Of a stretch of DNA of 64,000 nucleotides, positions 49,861 through 59,575 are shown piece by piece. The notes beneath the pieces were generated by a model. It saw only the letters and a list, made by a program, of their open reading frames with translations, was not told the DNA's origin and did not search any database. Location: the NCBI GenBank assembly GCA_937922705.1, contig CALAIW010000023.1, positions 90,225 to 154,224 of the forward strand, read 5' to 3'. This stretch comes from an uncultured bacterium (GTDB lineage: Bacteria > Atribacterota > Atribacteria > Atribacterales > Caldatribacteriaceae). Both the position numbers and the translations under genes were made by a program. The first letter of the stretch is position 1; each line of letters starts with the position of its first letter.

Positions 49861-50580
49861 ATGTCCGCGCCAGAGAGGGATCTCTCGGAGTTAGAGCGGA
49901 GAATTCAGTACTTTTTTCGCAACCAAGAAGTTCTTCGAACTGCTCTCCGACACAAATCAGCCCTTGAGGGTAAGGCCGGGGCCTGTAACGATAGGCTCGA
50001 GTGGTTAGGAGACGCCGTTGTGGGTCTTTTCATTGCTGATTACCTTTTCCAGAACTACGATCGGCCCCGGAGCTGGCTCTCACTTATGAAAGCGAAATGG
50101 GCGAGTGAGGAATGTCTTGCGTATCTGGCTCGGAAAATTGGCCTCGAGAGATTTATCGAGCTTGGCCGGGGAGAAGAACGCAACGGTGGTCGGGAAAAGG
50201 ACTCTATCCTTTCGAGCGCTTTTGAAGCGCTGGTAGGTGCGATTTTTGTCGATTCTTTATCCTACGAGAGAACTCGAGAAGTCCTTTCACGCATTTTCTG
50301 TAGTGACGGAGGTATTGAGTTTGCCCTTCTTTCGGTAAACTATAAAGGCCTCTTGCAGCGTTGGTGTCTTCAGTACTGTGCCTGTCTTCCTGAGTACGAG
50401 CTTGTTGAGGCGGGTAATGATTGGTACCAGGTGGTTGTGAAAATTCAGGGACGGGTGGTGGCAAGGGGCGAGGGTAAGAATAAAAAGCGAGCGGAACAAG
50501 AAGCGGCGCGCCGGGCTTGGGAACGAATTATGGGAGAGGGGAAACACTGCGGGAATAGTCAGGGTAATCAATGTACTTAA
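49861..50580 (+). CDS. rnc: Ribonuclease III (with substitutions at conserved acidic positions)
   Basis: NDRLEWLGDAVV; SILSSAFEALVGAIFVD; C-terminal dsRBD. Confidence 0.92.
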   Translation: MSAPERDLSELERRIQYFFRNQEVLRTALRHKSALEGKAGACNDRLEWLGDAVVGLFIADYLFQNYDRPRSWLSLMKAKWASEECLAYLARKIGLERFIELGRGEERNGGREKDSILSSAFEALVGAIFVDSLSYERTREVLSRIFCSDGGIEFALLSVNYKGLLQRWCLQYCACLPEYELVEAGNDWYQVVVKIQGRVVARGEGKNKKRAEQEAARRAWERIMGEGKHCGNSQGNQCT

Positions 50581-53500
50581 GGACACTTGTGCTTCATGGT
50601 TTCAAGTCTTTTGCACACCCAGTGCAGGTTGAACTGAGCCCAGGACTCAACGTCGTTGTGGGTCCCAATGGTGCCGGAAAAAGCAACCTTCTTGATGCCC
50701 TCCGCTGGGTTTTAGGGGAACGGCGAGGAGGACATCACGTACTTTTTCATGGTTCCACTAAGTACCGTCCAATTGGGATGGCCTCAGTTGAACTCTTTTT
50801 CGAGCCGCCCCTCAGAGTGGAAAAGCGAGCTTTTGCCTCTGGGGAGGTGGAGTACCTTTTTCAGGGTAGGAAAGTACGTTTTGGAGATCTCCGCCAGGAG
50901 CTTGCAAAGATTGGTCTTTCTCTCCATCGTTTAGAGGTAGGTTTCGTTACCAATCGTGATCTCCATGCCCTTGCTGATTGGAGCCCCCTTGAACGCCTTC
51001 GCTGGCTTGAAGAAGCAAGCGGTACTCTTGAGATGCGTGCGCGCCTTGCTGAGCTTTCTCGCTTACTTCAAAGGGTGGTAGAGAAGCGGGGACGTTTTCA
51101 GGAGCGTTTGCGAGAGATCGCCTTTCAGCGAACTCGAGTGGCGGAATGGGCTAAAAAAGAGGAGGAGTACTTGCACCGGGAGAGAAGATGGAAGGACGCG
51201 CGAAAAACCTATTATGCAAGACTTCTTGAAAAACTTAGGGAGGATTTTGTACGTCTTTCGGAAGAAGAACTCCTTTGTGATCAAAAGCTGCGTGGTCTCT
51301 CATACGAGCAGTCACTTCTTGCGCTTGACGTTGATAAACAAAACCTCTTTGCTCTTCGTGAGGACATTTTTTCTCTTCGTCGCAAGGTGGAAGAAGCACG
51401 GCAGCGCGCTATAGAGAAGGAGAGAGAACTGCACCATCTCCTCACTGAGATGCGTGTTGGAAAAAGGGTTCTCTTTGCTCTTGAGAGCAAAGCAAAAAGC
51501 CTTTTTGAGAAACTGGATTACCTTGAAAAAGAGGGAAAGTCTTTTCAGGCGCTACCGGGAGATTCTTCGAGGCTTGAGAAAGCAGAGCGCGTTGTGTTGC
51601 ATTTTCGTGAAAGAAAAGGAGAGGAGCTTAGAGCTCTCAAAGACAGGGAACGGCGGCTTTGGGAAGAAGCCGTGAAGCTTGAAGTAGCACTCAGGAACGT
51701 AGAGCAAGACCTTGAACACCTTCTTGCACAGCGTGAAGAACTTGCAAAGGAAATTAAAGACCTTGAGAGACTTTGTGCTGATTTGTCAAGGCAAAAGGAA
51801 GAGTGTGAAAGCGAGGAAAAGGTATTAGAAAAGGAAAGGGAAAAGGTTCACTATCGCCTTGTAAAGACAAAGGAGGTACTTCTTCGAATTCGAAACGCCC
51901 TTGAGAGGGTGGAGTCTCAAGGCGTGTCAAGAGCAATGTTTGAGGAGATACACTCGAGTCTTTTGGAGAAAGGGTGGCCTAATAGAGCGATTTACGCTTT
52001 CTTTGGTTTCCTCAAAGGTATACAGGTTCTTGGGGAAGAGAGCGTTCCTGAAGACACTGGAAAGTGGATGGTTTTTCGGGTCTCTCTTCCACCCTATTCT
52101 TCAGAGTGGGCTTTAGAGAGGCGAGAGATGCTTCTTTTAAGACTCCAAAAGGGAATAGAGCTCCAGAAGAATTATATTGCTCTTGACGGGAGTGTTGTTG
52201 TCCTTAAGAGCGGCTTTTTTCTCTTTCCTCGGAAGGTTGCCCCTGGAGCTCGCTTTGTGAAAAGTTGGAAAAAGCGGGAGTCCCGCTTTGCGCGCAAAGT
52301 GCAGGAGCTTGAAGAAGCTCTGTGGAGAATTTCTCATCGAATTGAGGAGATAGGGAGGCAAAAAAGAGAGATTGAGCTTCGTACTGTTACGTGGCAGGAA
52401 CGCTTGCGTCAAAAGAGTGAAACGCAGTGTGCGATGGAGCAAAAGATTGCTTTCCTTTCCGCAGAACGTTTTCGTCTTCGTGAATGCCTTACAGAGAGTA
52501 CCAGAAAAGCTCAGAATGTTGCTGAAGAAGTGAATACCCTTCAAAAGGTAATCTCTCGTGTAGAGAGGGCTCTGAAAAAGATTGAGGAGAAAAAACGGCA
52601 GAGAGAAGCTGAGAAGAGGCGTTGCGAGAGGTTCCTTTGGGAAATACAGAAGACTCGCGAAGAGGTTCTCTCTGTAATTGCAGGTGTGAAGGAGAGTGTG
52701 AGGAACTTCCACTCTCTTGGAAAGCAAATTGCTCAGTGTGGTCGGGAACTTGGTGAGTTCCTCTGTGAAGGTGCAGCAAAGGAGGCATTACTTCAGGACA
52801 GGGAGGAAAAAGCGCGGCTCCTTGAAAAGTCCATAGAGGCGAAGTTCCGGAAGGAGAAGGCTCTCGAGCTTCAGAAAGAGAAGTGGAGTAAAGAAAGGGA
52901 ACGTTTGCGTCTTGCGAAAGAGAGACTTCGCGTAGATATTGAGCGTACGGAGAGTATGCTTGCTACTCTTGAGGGTGTTGTGTGCTTAGAGTTTCAAACC
53001 ATGGATCTTGGTGATCTTAGAAAGTATATTGAGGAAGAAGAGCGAGTTCTTTTGAATACCCCAGTTCGGCGAGGAGCTATCGAGGAGTATGAAGAGCTGA
53101 AGTCCCGAGAGGAAGATCTTATGCAACAAGATGCCTTCTTTGGGGAACTTATTACCCTTGCTTCTTTAGAGTGCAGGAGCCTTGAACGAAGTGTCCACCG
53201 CCAATTTCTTTCCTTTTTGGGTGCAGCAAAGGATGCTTTTTCGCGGTATTTTCAGCAAATATTCCGTGGTGGTCAGGCGACACTCGTCGTACGAGATGAT
53301 GGGGCGCACCTTGAAGTAGAAATTCCGGGCAAGAAAAAACAAAGTATAGCACTGCTTTCAAGTGGGGAGCGGACTCTTGTGGCTTTATGTTTCCTTTGTG
53401 CCTGTTTTGAAGCAGGGGGCGCACAAATGTGCTTTTTTGATGAAATCGATGCAAACCTTGATCATACAAACAGTATGCTTCTTGCTCAGGTTCTTAGAGA

Positions 53501-53630
53501 GTTTGCTTCCAAGAGGCAAGTTGTTATCGTAACACATAAGGGGGAAGTTATGGAAGTGGCGGACCGCATTCTTGGGGTAACCATGAGCGAGCCAGGCGTA
53601 TCACAGATTCTTCTGTGTGAGGGCTTTTGA
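50571..53630 (+). CDS. smc: Divergent chromosome segregation SMC protein, 1019 aa
   Basis: HGFKSFAHPVQVELSPGLNVVVGPNGAGKSNLLDALRWVLGE; long coiled coils; LLSSGERTLVAL; CFFDEIDANLDHTN. Confidence 0.93.
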   Translation: MYLRTLVLHGFKSFAHPVQVELSPGLNVVVGPNGAGKSNLLDALRWVLGERRGGHHVLFHGSTKYRPIGMASVELFFEPPLRVEKRAFASGEVEYLFQGRKVRFGDLRQELAKIGLSLHRLEVGFVTNRDLHALADWSPLERLRWLEEASGTLEMRARLAELSRLLQRVVEKRGRFQERLREIAFQRTRVAEWAKKEEEYLHRERRWKDARKTYYARLLEKLREDFVRLSEEELLCDQKLRGLSYEQSLLALDVDKQNLFALREDIFSLRRKVEEARQRAIEKERELHHLLTEMRVGKRVLFALESKAKSLFEKLDYLEKEGKSFQALPGDSSRLEKAERVVLHFRERKGEELRALKDRERRLWEEAVKLEVALRNVEQDLEHLLAQREELAKEIKDLERLCADLSRQKEECESEEKVLEKEREKVHYRLVKTKEVLLRIRNALERVESQGVSRAMFEEIHSSLLEKGWPNRAIYAFFGFLKGIQVLGEESVPEDTGKWMVFRVSLPPYSSEWALERREMLLLRLQKGIELQKNYIALDGSVVVLKSGFFLFPRKVAPGARFVKSWKKRESRFARKVQELEEALWRISHRIEEIGRQKREIELRTVTWQERLRQKSETQCAMEQKIAFLSAERFRLRECLTESTRKAQNVAEEVNTLQKVISRVERALKKIEEKKRQREAEKRRCERFLWEIQKTREEVLSVIAGVKESVRNFHSLGKQIAQCGRELGEFLCEGAAKEALLQDREEKARLLEKSIEAKFRKEKALELQKEKWSKERERLRLAKERLRVDIERTESMLATLEGVVCLEFQTMDLGDLRKYIEEEERVLLNTPVRRGAIEEYEELKSREEDLMQQDAFFGELITLASLECRSLERSVHRQFLSFLGAAKDAFSRYFQQIFRGGQATLVVRDDGAHLEVEIPGKKKQSIALLSSGERTLVALCFLCACFEAGGAQMCFFDEIDANLDHTNSMLLAQVLREFASKRQVVIVTHKGEVMEVADRILGVTMSEPGVSQILLCEGF

Positions 53631-53643
53631 GGAGAGGAGAGAG

Positions 53644-54558
53644 ATGGAAAAAGGGTTGTGGAAGCGATGGCTTCAAGGAGTGGAACGTATCAAAGAAGGG
53701 GTAAAAGAACGCCTTGCGCAGCTTTGGTCACAGAAAAGTACAGGACCGGAAGAATGGGAAGAGCTTGAGGAGATGCTCATTGCCACTGATATTGGCCCAG
53801 CTCTTGCTATGGAGCTCGTTACAGAGTTTCGAAGCCTTAAGGAAAGGTCTCGGGGAAGTGCTGACTGGAGAGAATGGCTCTATGGGAAACTCATTTCTTT
53901 CTTTAAGGAAGGAGAACATAATCTTTTCCCCCAAGCTCAACCCGATTTCCTTAAGGCCATTTTCCTTGTAGGGATCAACGGTGTTGGGAAAACCACAACT
54001 GCCGGAAAACTTGCATACCTTGCCCAGGAGAGAGGTGAAAAGGTCGTTCTTATCAGTGCGGATACGTTCAGGGCTGCGGCGAATGAACAGCTTGCCATCT
54101 GGGCTGAGCGGGTTGGGTGTCGCTTTTTTGGTGGTTCCCCAGGTGCTGATCCTGCAGCAGTTGTCTACGACGGGTTGCAATCGGCTCTCAAGAGCAAGGA
54201 AACCCTGGCTATCGTGGACACGGCGGGACGGTCTCATGTGAACAAGAACCTTCTTGCTGAGCTTGAGAAAGTGTCCCGAGTAGTTCGTCGCTTTCTTCCT
54301 GAAGGGAATGTGGAGAATATCCTTGTAATTGATGCTCTTGCTGGACAAAACGCTTTCGTCCAGGTTTCTGCCATTGTTCAAGTTGTGCCACTTACGGGCA
54401 TTATTCTCACCAAGTGGGATAGTCAGGCAAAGGGGGGGATTCTCTTCCGCATACGACGGGAGTTCGGTCTTCCAGTAAAGTACATCGGGGTTGGGGAGGG
54501 TGTTGACGATCTTATTCCTTTCGATGCTCACGAGTTTGTCCGTGCTATTGTTTTTTGA
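53644..54558 (+). CDS. ftsY: Signal recognition particle receptor FtsY
   Basis: VGINGVGKTTTAGKLA; SADTFRAAANEQL; VDTAGRSHVNKNLLAEL; TKWDSQAKGGILF. Confidence 0.96.
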   Translation: MEKGLWKRWLQGVERIKEGVKERLAQLWSQKSTGPEEWEELEEMLIATDIGPALAMELVTEFRSLKERSRGSADWREWLYGKLISFFKEGEHNLFPQAQPDFLKAIFLVGINGVGKTTTAGKLAYLAQERGEKVVLISADTFRAAANEQLAIWAERVGCRFFGGSPGADPAAVVYDGLQSALKSKETLAIVDTAGRSHVNKNLLAELEKVSRVVRRFLPEGNVENILVIDALAGQNAFVQVSAIVQVVPLTGIILTKWDSQAKGGILFRIRREFGLPVKYIGVGEGVDDLIPFDAHEFVRAIVF

Positions 54559-54614
54559 AGTGTTTTTCTTTATTATCTCTATGTGTCTCTTCTGAAGGGG
54601 CGAGGTGGAATTGT

Positions 54615-55952
54615 TTGTTTGAGGAACTCGCTGAAAAGTTCGCCAGTATTTTCAAAAAGCTTAGAGGAAAAGGACGTCTTACCGCAGAGGATGTTGACGC
54701 AGCACTGCGGGAGCTTCGTCTTGTACTTCTTGAATCCGACGTCCATTACCGGGTAGTGAAAGACCTTATTAGCCGGGTGCGTGAGAGAGCTGTTGGGCAG
54801 GAGGTTCTTGAAAGCGTCACTCCTGGAGAGATGGTTATGAAAATCCTCTGGGATGAGATTCGGCAGATTCTGGGGGGAGAAGTTCGGGCTCTTCACCTCC
54901 CTTCGGTAACTCCTGTGCTTTTCCTCTTTGTGGGCCTTCAAGGATCGGGCAAAACCACGACCTGTGGAAAGCTTGGACTTTTCTTGAAAGAACGACACTA
55001 CTTCCCCCTTCTCACTTCAACAGATACTCGCCGGCCAGCGGCACGAGAGCAACTTCGAACCCTTGCGGTTTCCACAGGGCTTGACTTTTTCGACCTTCCT
55101 GGAGCTTCGCACCCCTGTGAGGTCGTCCGGACGGCAAAGCAATACGCTCGGGAACGAGGGAGAGACGTGATTCTCGTGGATACTGCAGGGAGGCTCCACG
55201 TGGAGGAGGAGCTTCTTGCCGAACTTAGGGAACTTGCGCAGAACGAGGAGTTCCATGAGATATTCCTTGTTCTTGATGCCACAACTGGCCAGGAAGCGGT
55301 GAAAGTTGCCGAGCGTTTCCGGGAATGGATAGAGCCCACAGGTATTATCCTTACGAAGGTTGATACCGATGCTCGTGGAGGTGCGGTCCTTTCCATTGTT
55401 GCTCAGACAGGGTGGCCAGTCAAGTTTGTTGGCGTTGGGGAAAAGCTTGGGCAACTTGAAGTTTTCCATCCTGAACGTATGGCAAGCCGTATCCTTGGGA
55501 TGGGAGATACGCTGAGCCTTATTGAGAAAATTGAGCGGGCTATAACTGAAGAGGAGAGGAAGAAGATTGAACAGCGTATCGAAAGAGAAGAATTCACCTT
55601 TGAGGATTTCCTTGAGGAACTTCGCCGTCTCAAGCAACTTGGCTCTTTCGACGAGCTCGTGAATATGCTCCCCTTGCAGCTGCGAGGAATGCTTACCCAG
55701 GTTGATGGGGAGAAAAGCCTCAAGCGAACTGAGGCGATTATTCTCTCCATGACAAAGGAGGAACGACGAAATCCTTCGATAATTAATGCTTCGAGAAAGC
55801 GGCGTATTGCTCAGGGGAGTGGAACAACCGTCCAGGAAGTAAATCGGCTTCTTCGAGAATTTGAGGAGGTTCGGAAACTCTGGAAAAAGATGCGAAAGGG
55901 ACACGTTTTTCCCTTTGCTCGAAAAAGAGGATTTTTAGGATTTGGATTCTAA
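54615..55952 (+). CDS. ffh: Signal recognition particle GTPase Ffh
   Basis: VGLQGSGKTTTCGKLG; DTRRPAAREQL; DTAGRLHVEEELLAEL; C-terminal M domain RIAQGSGTTVQEVNRLL; TTG 54615 inferred. Confidence 0.97.
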   Translation: MFEELAEKFASIFKKLRGKGRLTAEDVDAALRELRLVLLESDVHYRVVKDLISRVRERAVGQEVLESVTPGEMVMKILWDEIRQILGGEVRALHLPSVTPVLFLFVGLQGSGKTTTCGKLGLFLKERHYFPLLTSTDTRRPAAREQLRTLAVSTGLDFFDLPGASHPCEVVRTAKQYARERGRDVILVDTAGRLHVEEELLAELRELAQNEEFHEIFLVLDATTGQEAVKVAERFREWIEPTGIILTKVDTDARGGAVLSIVAQTGWPVKFVGVGEKLGQLEVFHPERMASRILGMGDTLSLIEKIERAITEEERKKIEQRIEREEFTFEDFLEELRRLKQLGSFDELVNMLPLQLRGMLTQVDGEKSLKRTEAIILSMTKEERRNPSIINASRKRRIAQGSGTTVQEVNRLLREFEEVRKLWKKMRKGHVFPFARKRGFLGFGF

Positions 55953-55974
55953 GTATAAGAAAGGAGCGTTGTTT

Positions 55975-56235
55975 ATGGCGGTACGTATTCGCCTTATGCG
56001 CGTTGGACGGAAACATCTTCCTCAGTATCGGATTGTGGCGACTGACTCGCGGGAAGCCCGGAGTGGTAAGCCTCTTGAGGTTCTTGGGAACTATTCACCC
56101 CTTCAGGAACCAGAGCTCACATCCGTAAAGTGGGATCGTATCGAGTACTGGATCTCTCAGGGTGCTGAGGTTTCGGAAAAGGTTAAAGCCCTCCTTAAGA
56201 AGGCGGGAAAACTTGAGGGGGCAGAGGTTCGGTGA
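55975..56235 (+). CDS. rpsP: 30S ribosomal protein S16
   Basis: MAVRIRLMRVGRKHLPQYRIVATDSREARSGKPLEVLGNY. Confidence 0.98.
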   Translation: MAVRIRLMRVGRKHLPQYRIVATDSREARSGKPLEVLGNYSPLQEPELTSVKWDRIEYWISQGAEVSEKVKALLKKAGKLEGAEVR

Positions 56236-56462
56236 AAGAACTTCTTGAGTTTCTTGTCCGTTCCCTGGTTGACGAACCGGATAAGGTCAGTATTACCGAA
56301 GTTAAAGGGGAACGTTCAGTGGTGTATGAGATCAGGGTTTCCCTTGCCGATAAGGGAAAGATTATCGGAAAGCAAGGAAGAGTAGCGAAAGCCTTGCGTA
56401 CCATCGTTAAGGCTGCTTCTGCGAAAAGTGGGACAAAGGCAGTGGTGGAGATTCTCGAGTAG
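56232..56462 (+). CDS. khpA: KH-domain RNA-binding protein KhpA
   Basis: KGKIIGKQGRVAKALRTIVKAA; between rpsP and rimM. Confidence 0.93.
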   Translation: MKELLEFLVRSLVDEPDKVSITEVKGERSVVYEIRVSLADKGKIIGKQGRVAKALRTIVKAASAKSGTKAVVEILE

Positions 56463-56473
56463 GGGGGGACCCT

Positions 56474-56992
56474 GTGTCTCGTCGGGTTGAGCAAGTTTTC
56501 GTGGGAAAAATCACCGCCCCTCATGGTTTGAAAGGATGGGTCCGGGTTCTGCCCCTTACCGACTTTGGAGACCGCTTTGTAAAGGGCGTGAGTTTTCTCG
56601 TAGGGTCCCCTGGGAAATCCTTCGTGGAGCGAGTAGTGGAGGATGTCGCCTGGCGAGGTAACTTTCTTCTGCTTCGCTTTAGGGGTGTCCTCTCTCGGAC
56701 AGAAGCAGAGATGCTTCGGGGCCTTTTTCTTGCTGTTCCCAGAGAGGATGTTCCTCCTTTGCCACCAGGTCATTTCTATCATTTCGAACTCGTGGGTCTT
56801 ACGGTTTTTGAGCGAGGAGTTCTACGAGGAACCGTCGATTCGGTGGTTCCTATGTCAGTGTATGATTACCTTGTGGTAAAAGATGCCGCGGGAAGGGAAT
56901 TCTACCTTCCCTTTGTTTCTGCTTTTGTTGTGAAGGTTGACCTTGACAAAGAACTTCTTGAGGTGGAATGTCCTGAGGGTTTCTGGGAATGA
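56474..56992 (+). CDS. rimM: Ribosome maturation factor RimM
   Basis: VGKITAPHGLKGWVRVLPLTD; PRC-barrel-like C-terminus; upstream of trmD. Confidence 0.95.
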   Translation: MSRRVEQVFVGKITAPHGLKGWVRVLPLTDFGDRFVKGVSFLVGSPGKSFVERVVEDVAWRGNFLLLRFRGVLSRTEAEMLRGLFLAVPREDVPPLPPGHFYHFELVGLTVFERGVLRGTVDSVVPMSVYDYLVVKDAAGREFYLPFVSAFVVKVDLDKELLEVECPEGFWE

Positions 56993-57705
56993 GGTTACGT
57001 ATTGACATTGTAACACTCTTTCCGGAAGCCATTCGACCCTATGTAGATGCGGCTCTTCTTGGAAGGGCGCAAAAGAAGGGTCTTGTCTTCATAAAAATCC
57101 ACAACCTTCGAAGTTTCTCCCAAGATCGGTACCGTACGGTGGATGACTATCCTTTTGGAGGTGGCCCGGGAATGGTTTTGAAGCCCGAGCCCCTTGTCCG
57201 AGCAGTGCGTTTTATTAGTGAATACACTCAAAGCATACCCCTGGTCATTGTTACAAGTCCCCAGGGAGAGCTCTTCACTCAGCATATGGCTTGGGAACTA
57301 GCGCAAGAAAAGCATCTTGTTATCCTCTGTGGTCGCTACCAAGGGATTGACGAGCGAGTCATTACCCTTACCAATGCTCGAGAAATCTCCATCGGAGATT
57401 ACGTGCTCTCAGGTGGGGAGCTTCCAGCACTGGTTATCACTGAAGCAGTGGTGCGACTTATCCCTGGAGCCCTGGGGGATGAGGAGTCGCTTCGTTACGA
57501 TTCTTTTTCCGAGTACCCCTTTGGTCCTCCTCAGTACACGCGACCCCGGGTATTCTGTGGCCTTGCAGTACCAGAAATCTTACTCTCTGGAGACCATGCA
57601 CGTATAGAAAAGTGGCGAAGGGAAAAAGCCCTTGAAAAAGCGCGGCGGATGCGCCCAGACCTTTTTCTCAACAGCCGTTGCGAAAAGAAAGAGGGCGTGG
57701 TATAG
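56989..57705 (+). CDS. trmD: tRNA (guanine-37 N1)-methyltransferase TrmD
   Basis: IDIVTLFPEAI; DYPFGGGPGMVLKPEP; LCGRYQGIDERV; ISIGDYVLSGGELPALV. Confidence 0.98.
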   Translation: MRLRIDIVTLFPEAIRPYVDAALLGRAQKKGLVFIKIHNLRSFSQDRYRTVDDYPFGGGPGMVLKPEPLVRAVRFISEYTQSIPLVIVTSPQGELFTQHMAWELAQEKHLVILCGRYQGIDERVITLTNAREISIGDYVLSGGELPALVITEAVVRLIPGALGDEESLRYDSFSEYPFGPPQYTRPRVFCGLAVPEILLSGDHARIEKWRREKALEKARRMRPDLFLNSRCEKKEGVV

Positions 57706-57706
57706 T
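57678..57706 (+). promoter_or_regulatory. Predicted promoter for rplS within the 3' end of trmD
   Basis: TTGCGA 57678-57683, 17-nt spacer, TATAGT 57701-57706. Confidence 0.42.
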
Positions 57707-57744
57707 ATTTCGAGATTTTTCTCTGACTCGAGGAGGAGGTTTCC

Positions 57745-58107
57745 ATGGATAGAGCAAGAATCCTGCGAGCGGTTGAGGGAAGTTTCATAAAAGACGACTC
57801 CGAAATTCCACAGATTGCGCCTGGAGATATGGTTCGCGTTCATTTTAAAGTTATTGAAGGTGATAAAGAACGTATTCAGCCCTTTGAAGGACTGGTTATT
57901 GCAGTACGAGGGTCTGGAGTGAATCGAACCTTTACGGTGCGCAAGGTCTCCTTTGGTGTAGGTGTTGAGAGGATTTTTCCTCTTTACTCTCCTCGCATTG
58001 AGCGCATTGAAATTCTGCGACGTGGAAGAGTTCGTCGGGCAAAGCTTTACTACCTGAGGAAAAAGAGTGCCAAAGAATCGCGTCTTGAAGAAAGGCGAGA
58101 AGCCTAA
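57745..58107 (+). CDS. rplS: 50S ribosomal protein L19
   Basis: [53 protein letters not shown]. Confidence 0.97.
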   Translation: MDRARILRAVEGSFIKDDSEIPQIAPGDMVRVHFKVIEGDKERIQPFEGLVIAVRGSGVNRTFTVRKVSFGVGVERIFPLYSPRIERIEILRRGRVRRAKLYYLRKKSAKESRLEERREA

Positions 58108-58633
58108 GAAATCTAAAAAGAGCGCCTTGCGAGAACTTGTTGAAACTGTTCTGTGGGCTCTGGTTATTGCCCTCCTGGTGCGGTATTTCGTTGTTGAAGG
58201 GTACTATATTCCGAGTACTTCCATGGAACCGACCCTTGTCCCAGGAGAGCGGGTACTTGTTGCGAAGTTCTTGTATCGCTTCACCGAGCCTCAGCGGGGA
58301 GACATTGTTGTTTTCCGGTACCCTATTGACAACCGAAAAAACCTTATAAAGCGTATTGTTGGTCTTCCTGGTGAGCGTGTAGAAATTGCCAACGGTAGGG
58401 TTTTCATTAACGGTGAACCGCTTATCGGAGAACTTTTTAACCGGACGTACTACAGTGCTGGTTACTACGGTCAGGGAGAACGTGTGATTCCTGAAGGACA
58501 TTACTTTGTCCTTGGAGATAATAGTAGTAACAGTGATGACAGCCGCTTTTGGGGATATGTCCCTCGAAAAAATATCCTGGGACGAGCGTTCCTCGTATAC
58601 TGGCCACCGCACCGTGTCCGTATCCTCCACTGA
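58067..58633 (+). CDS. lepB: Signal peptidase I
   Basis: [59 protein letters not shown]. Confidence 0.96.
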   Translation: MPKNRVLKKGEKPKKSKKSALRELVETVLWALVIALLVRYFVVEGYYIPSTSMEPTLVPGERVLVAKFLYRFTEPQRGDIVVFRYPIDNRKNLIKRIVGLPGERVEIANGRVFINGEPLIGELFNRTYYSAGYYGQGERVIPEGHYFVLGDNSSNSDDSRFWGYVPRKNILGRAFLVYWPPHRVRILH

Positions 58634-59222
58634 GTATCTAGAGCATGAACTCTGGGAGAAAGGGTACCGTTTCATTGGGGGTGCTGATGAGGCAGGCCGG
58701 GGACCCCTTGCTGGTCCTCTGGTAGCGTCTTGTGTGGTCCTTTCTCCCTCTTTTTCCCTAACCCGTGTGCCAGACTCAAAGCGTCTTACTCCAGCGAAAA
58801 GGCGAAAGCTTTTCGAAATCATATGTCGCGAAGCTGTTTGTGTTACTTTGAGCGTTGTGGGGGAACAGTTCATCGATTGCCTTGGTATTCAAGAAGCGAA
58901 CGCATTTGCTCTTTACGAAGCGGTGTGGTGGGCAAGTTCTCTTGGAAAGTGCGAATATGTTATTGTTGACTGGTTTCCTATTAACTGGCTCTTTACTCCT
59001 TGCCTTTCTCTTCCCCGGGCTGAGGAAAAGAGCCTTGCGGTAGCCTGTGCTTCGGTTGTGGCCAAAGTTTTTCGAGATTACCTCATGGAAGAGTGGTATG
59101 ATGCCCTTTTTCCAGGATATGGATTCGCGCAACACAAAGGGTACGGGACGGCAACGCACCTTGCGCGCCTCGAAGTCCTTGGGCTCTCCTCGTGCCATCG
59201 AAAGAGTTTCTCCAGAAAGTAG
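58614..59222 (+). CDS. rnhB: Ribonuclease HII
   Basis: GADEAGRGPLAGPLVA; DSKRLTPAKR; ASVVAKVFRD; GTG 58614 inferred. Confidence 0.95.
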   Translation: MSVSSTEYLEHELWEKGYRFIGGADEAGRGPLAGPLVASCVVLSPSFSLTRVPDSKRLTPAKRRKLFEIICREAVCVTLSVVGEQFIDCLGIQEANAFALYEAVWWASSLGKCEYVIVDWFPINWLFTPCLSLPRAEEKSLAVACASVVAKVFRDYLMEEWYDALFPGYGFAQHKGYGTATHLARLEVLGLSSCHRKSFSRK

Positions 59223-59565
59223 AGGCATCCAGGGAGAAGACCTTGCAGAGCAATGGCTTCGGAGAGTACTCCGAGCGGAGATTCTTGAGCGGAACTTTCG
59301 TTCCCCTCTGGGAGAAATTGACCTTATTGCTCGAAAGGGAAAAATCCTTTTCTTTGTCGAAGTCAAAACCCGGAAAAGCCTCAGAACCGGTTTTCCTGAA
59401 GAGGCTGTTACCGAGGAGAAAAAAGAACGCTTGCGGAAGTGTGCTCTTTTGTATCTTACCCAGCGGGGGTACGATCCTGAAAAAACTCTTTTTCGCTTTG
59501 ATGTTATTGCTGTTTACCTGAATTCTGGAAAACCTTGCATCCGTCACTATCCCTTTGCCTTTTGA
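59179..59565 (+). CDS. yraN: YraN family (UPF0102) endonuclease-like protein
   Basis: GEDLAEQWL...EILERNFRSPLGEIDLIARKGKILFFVEVKTR; start uncertain (TTG 59161 or 59179). Confidence 0.9.
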   Translation: MGSPRAIERVSPESRGIQGEDLAEQWLRRVLRAEILERNFRSPLGEIDLIARKGKILFFVEVKTRKSLRTGFPEEAVTEEKKERLRKCALLYLTQRGYDPEKTLFRFDVIAVYLNSGKPCIRHYPFAF

Positions 59566-59575
59566 GGGAGAGGCT

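Noticed and set aside
51472-51491. Inverted repeat CTTTGCTCT-TG-AGAGCAAAG inside smc
   Set aside because: Encodes coiled-coil residues with repetitive codons; likely chance.
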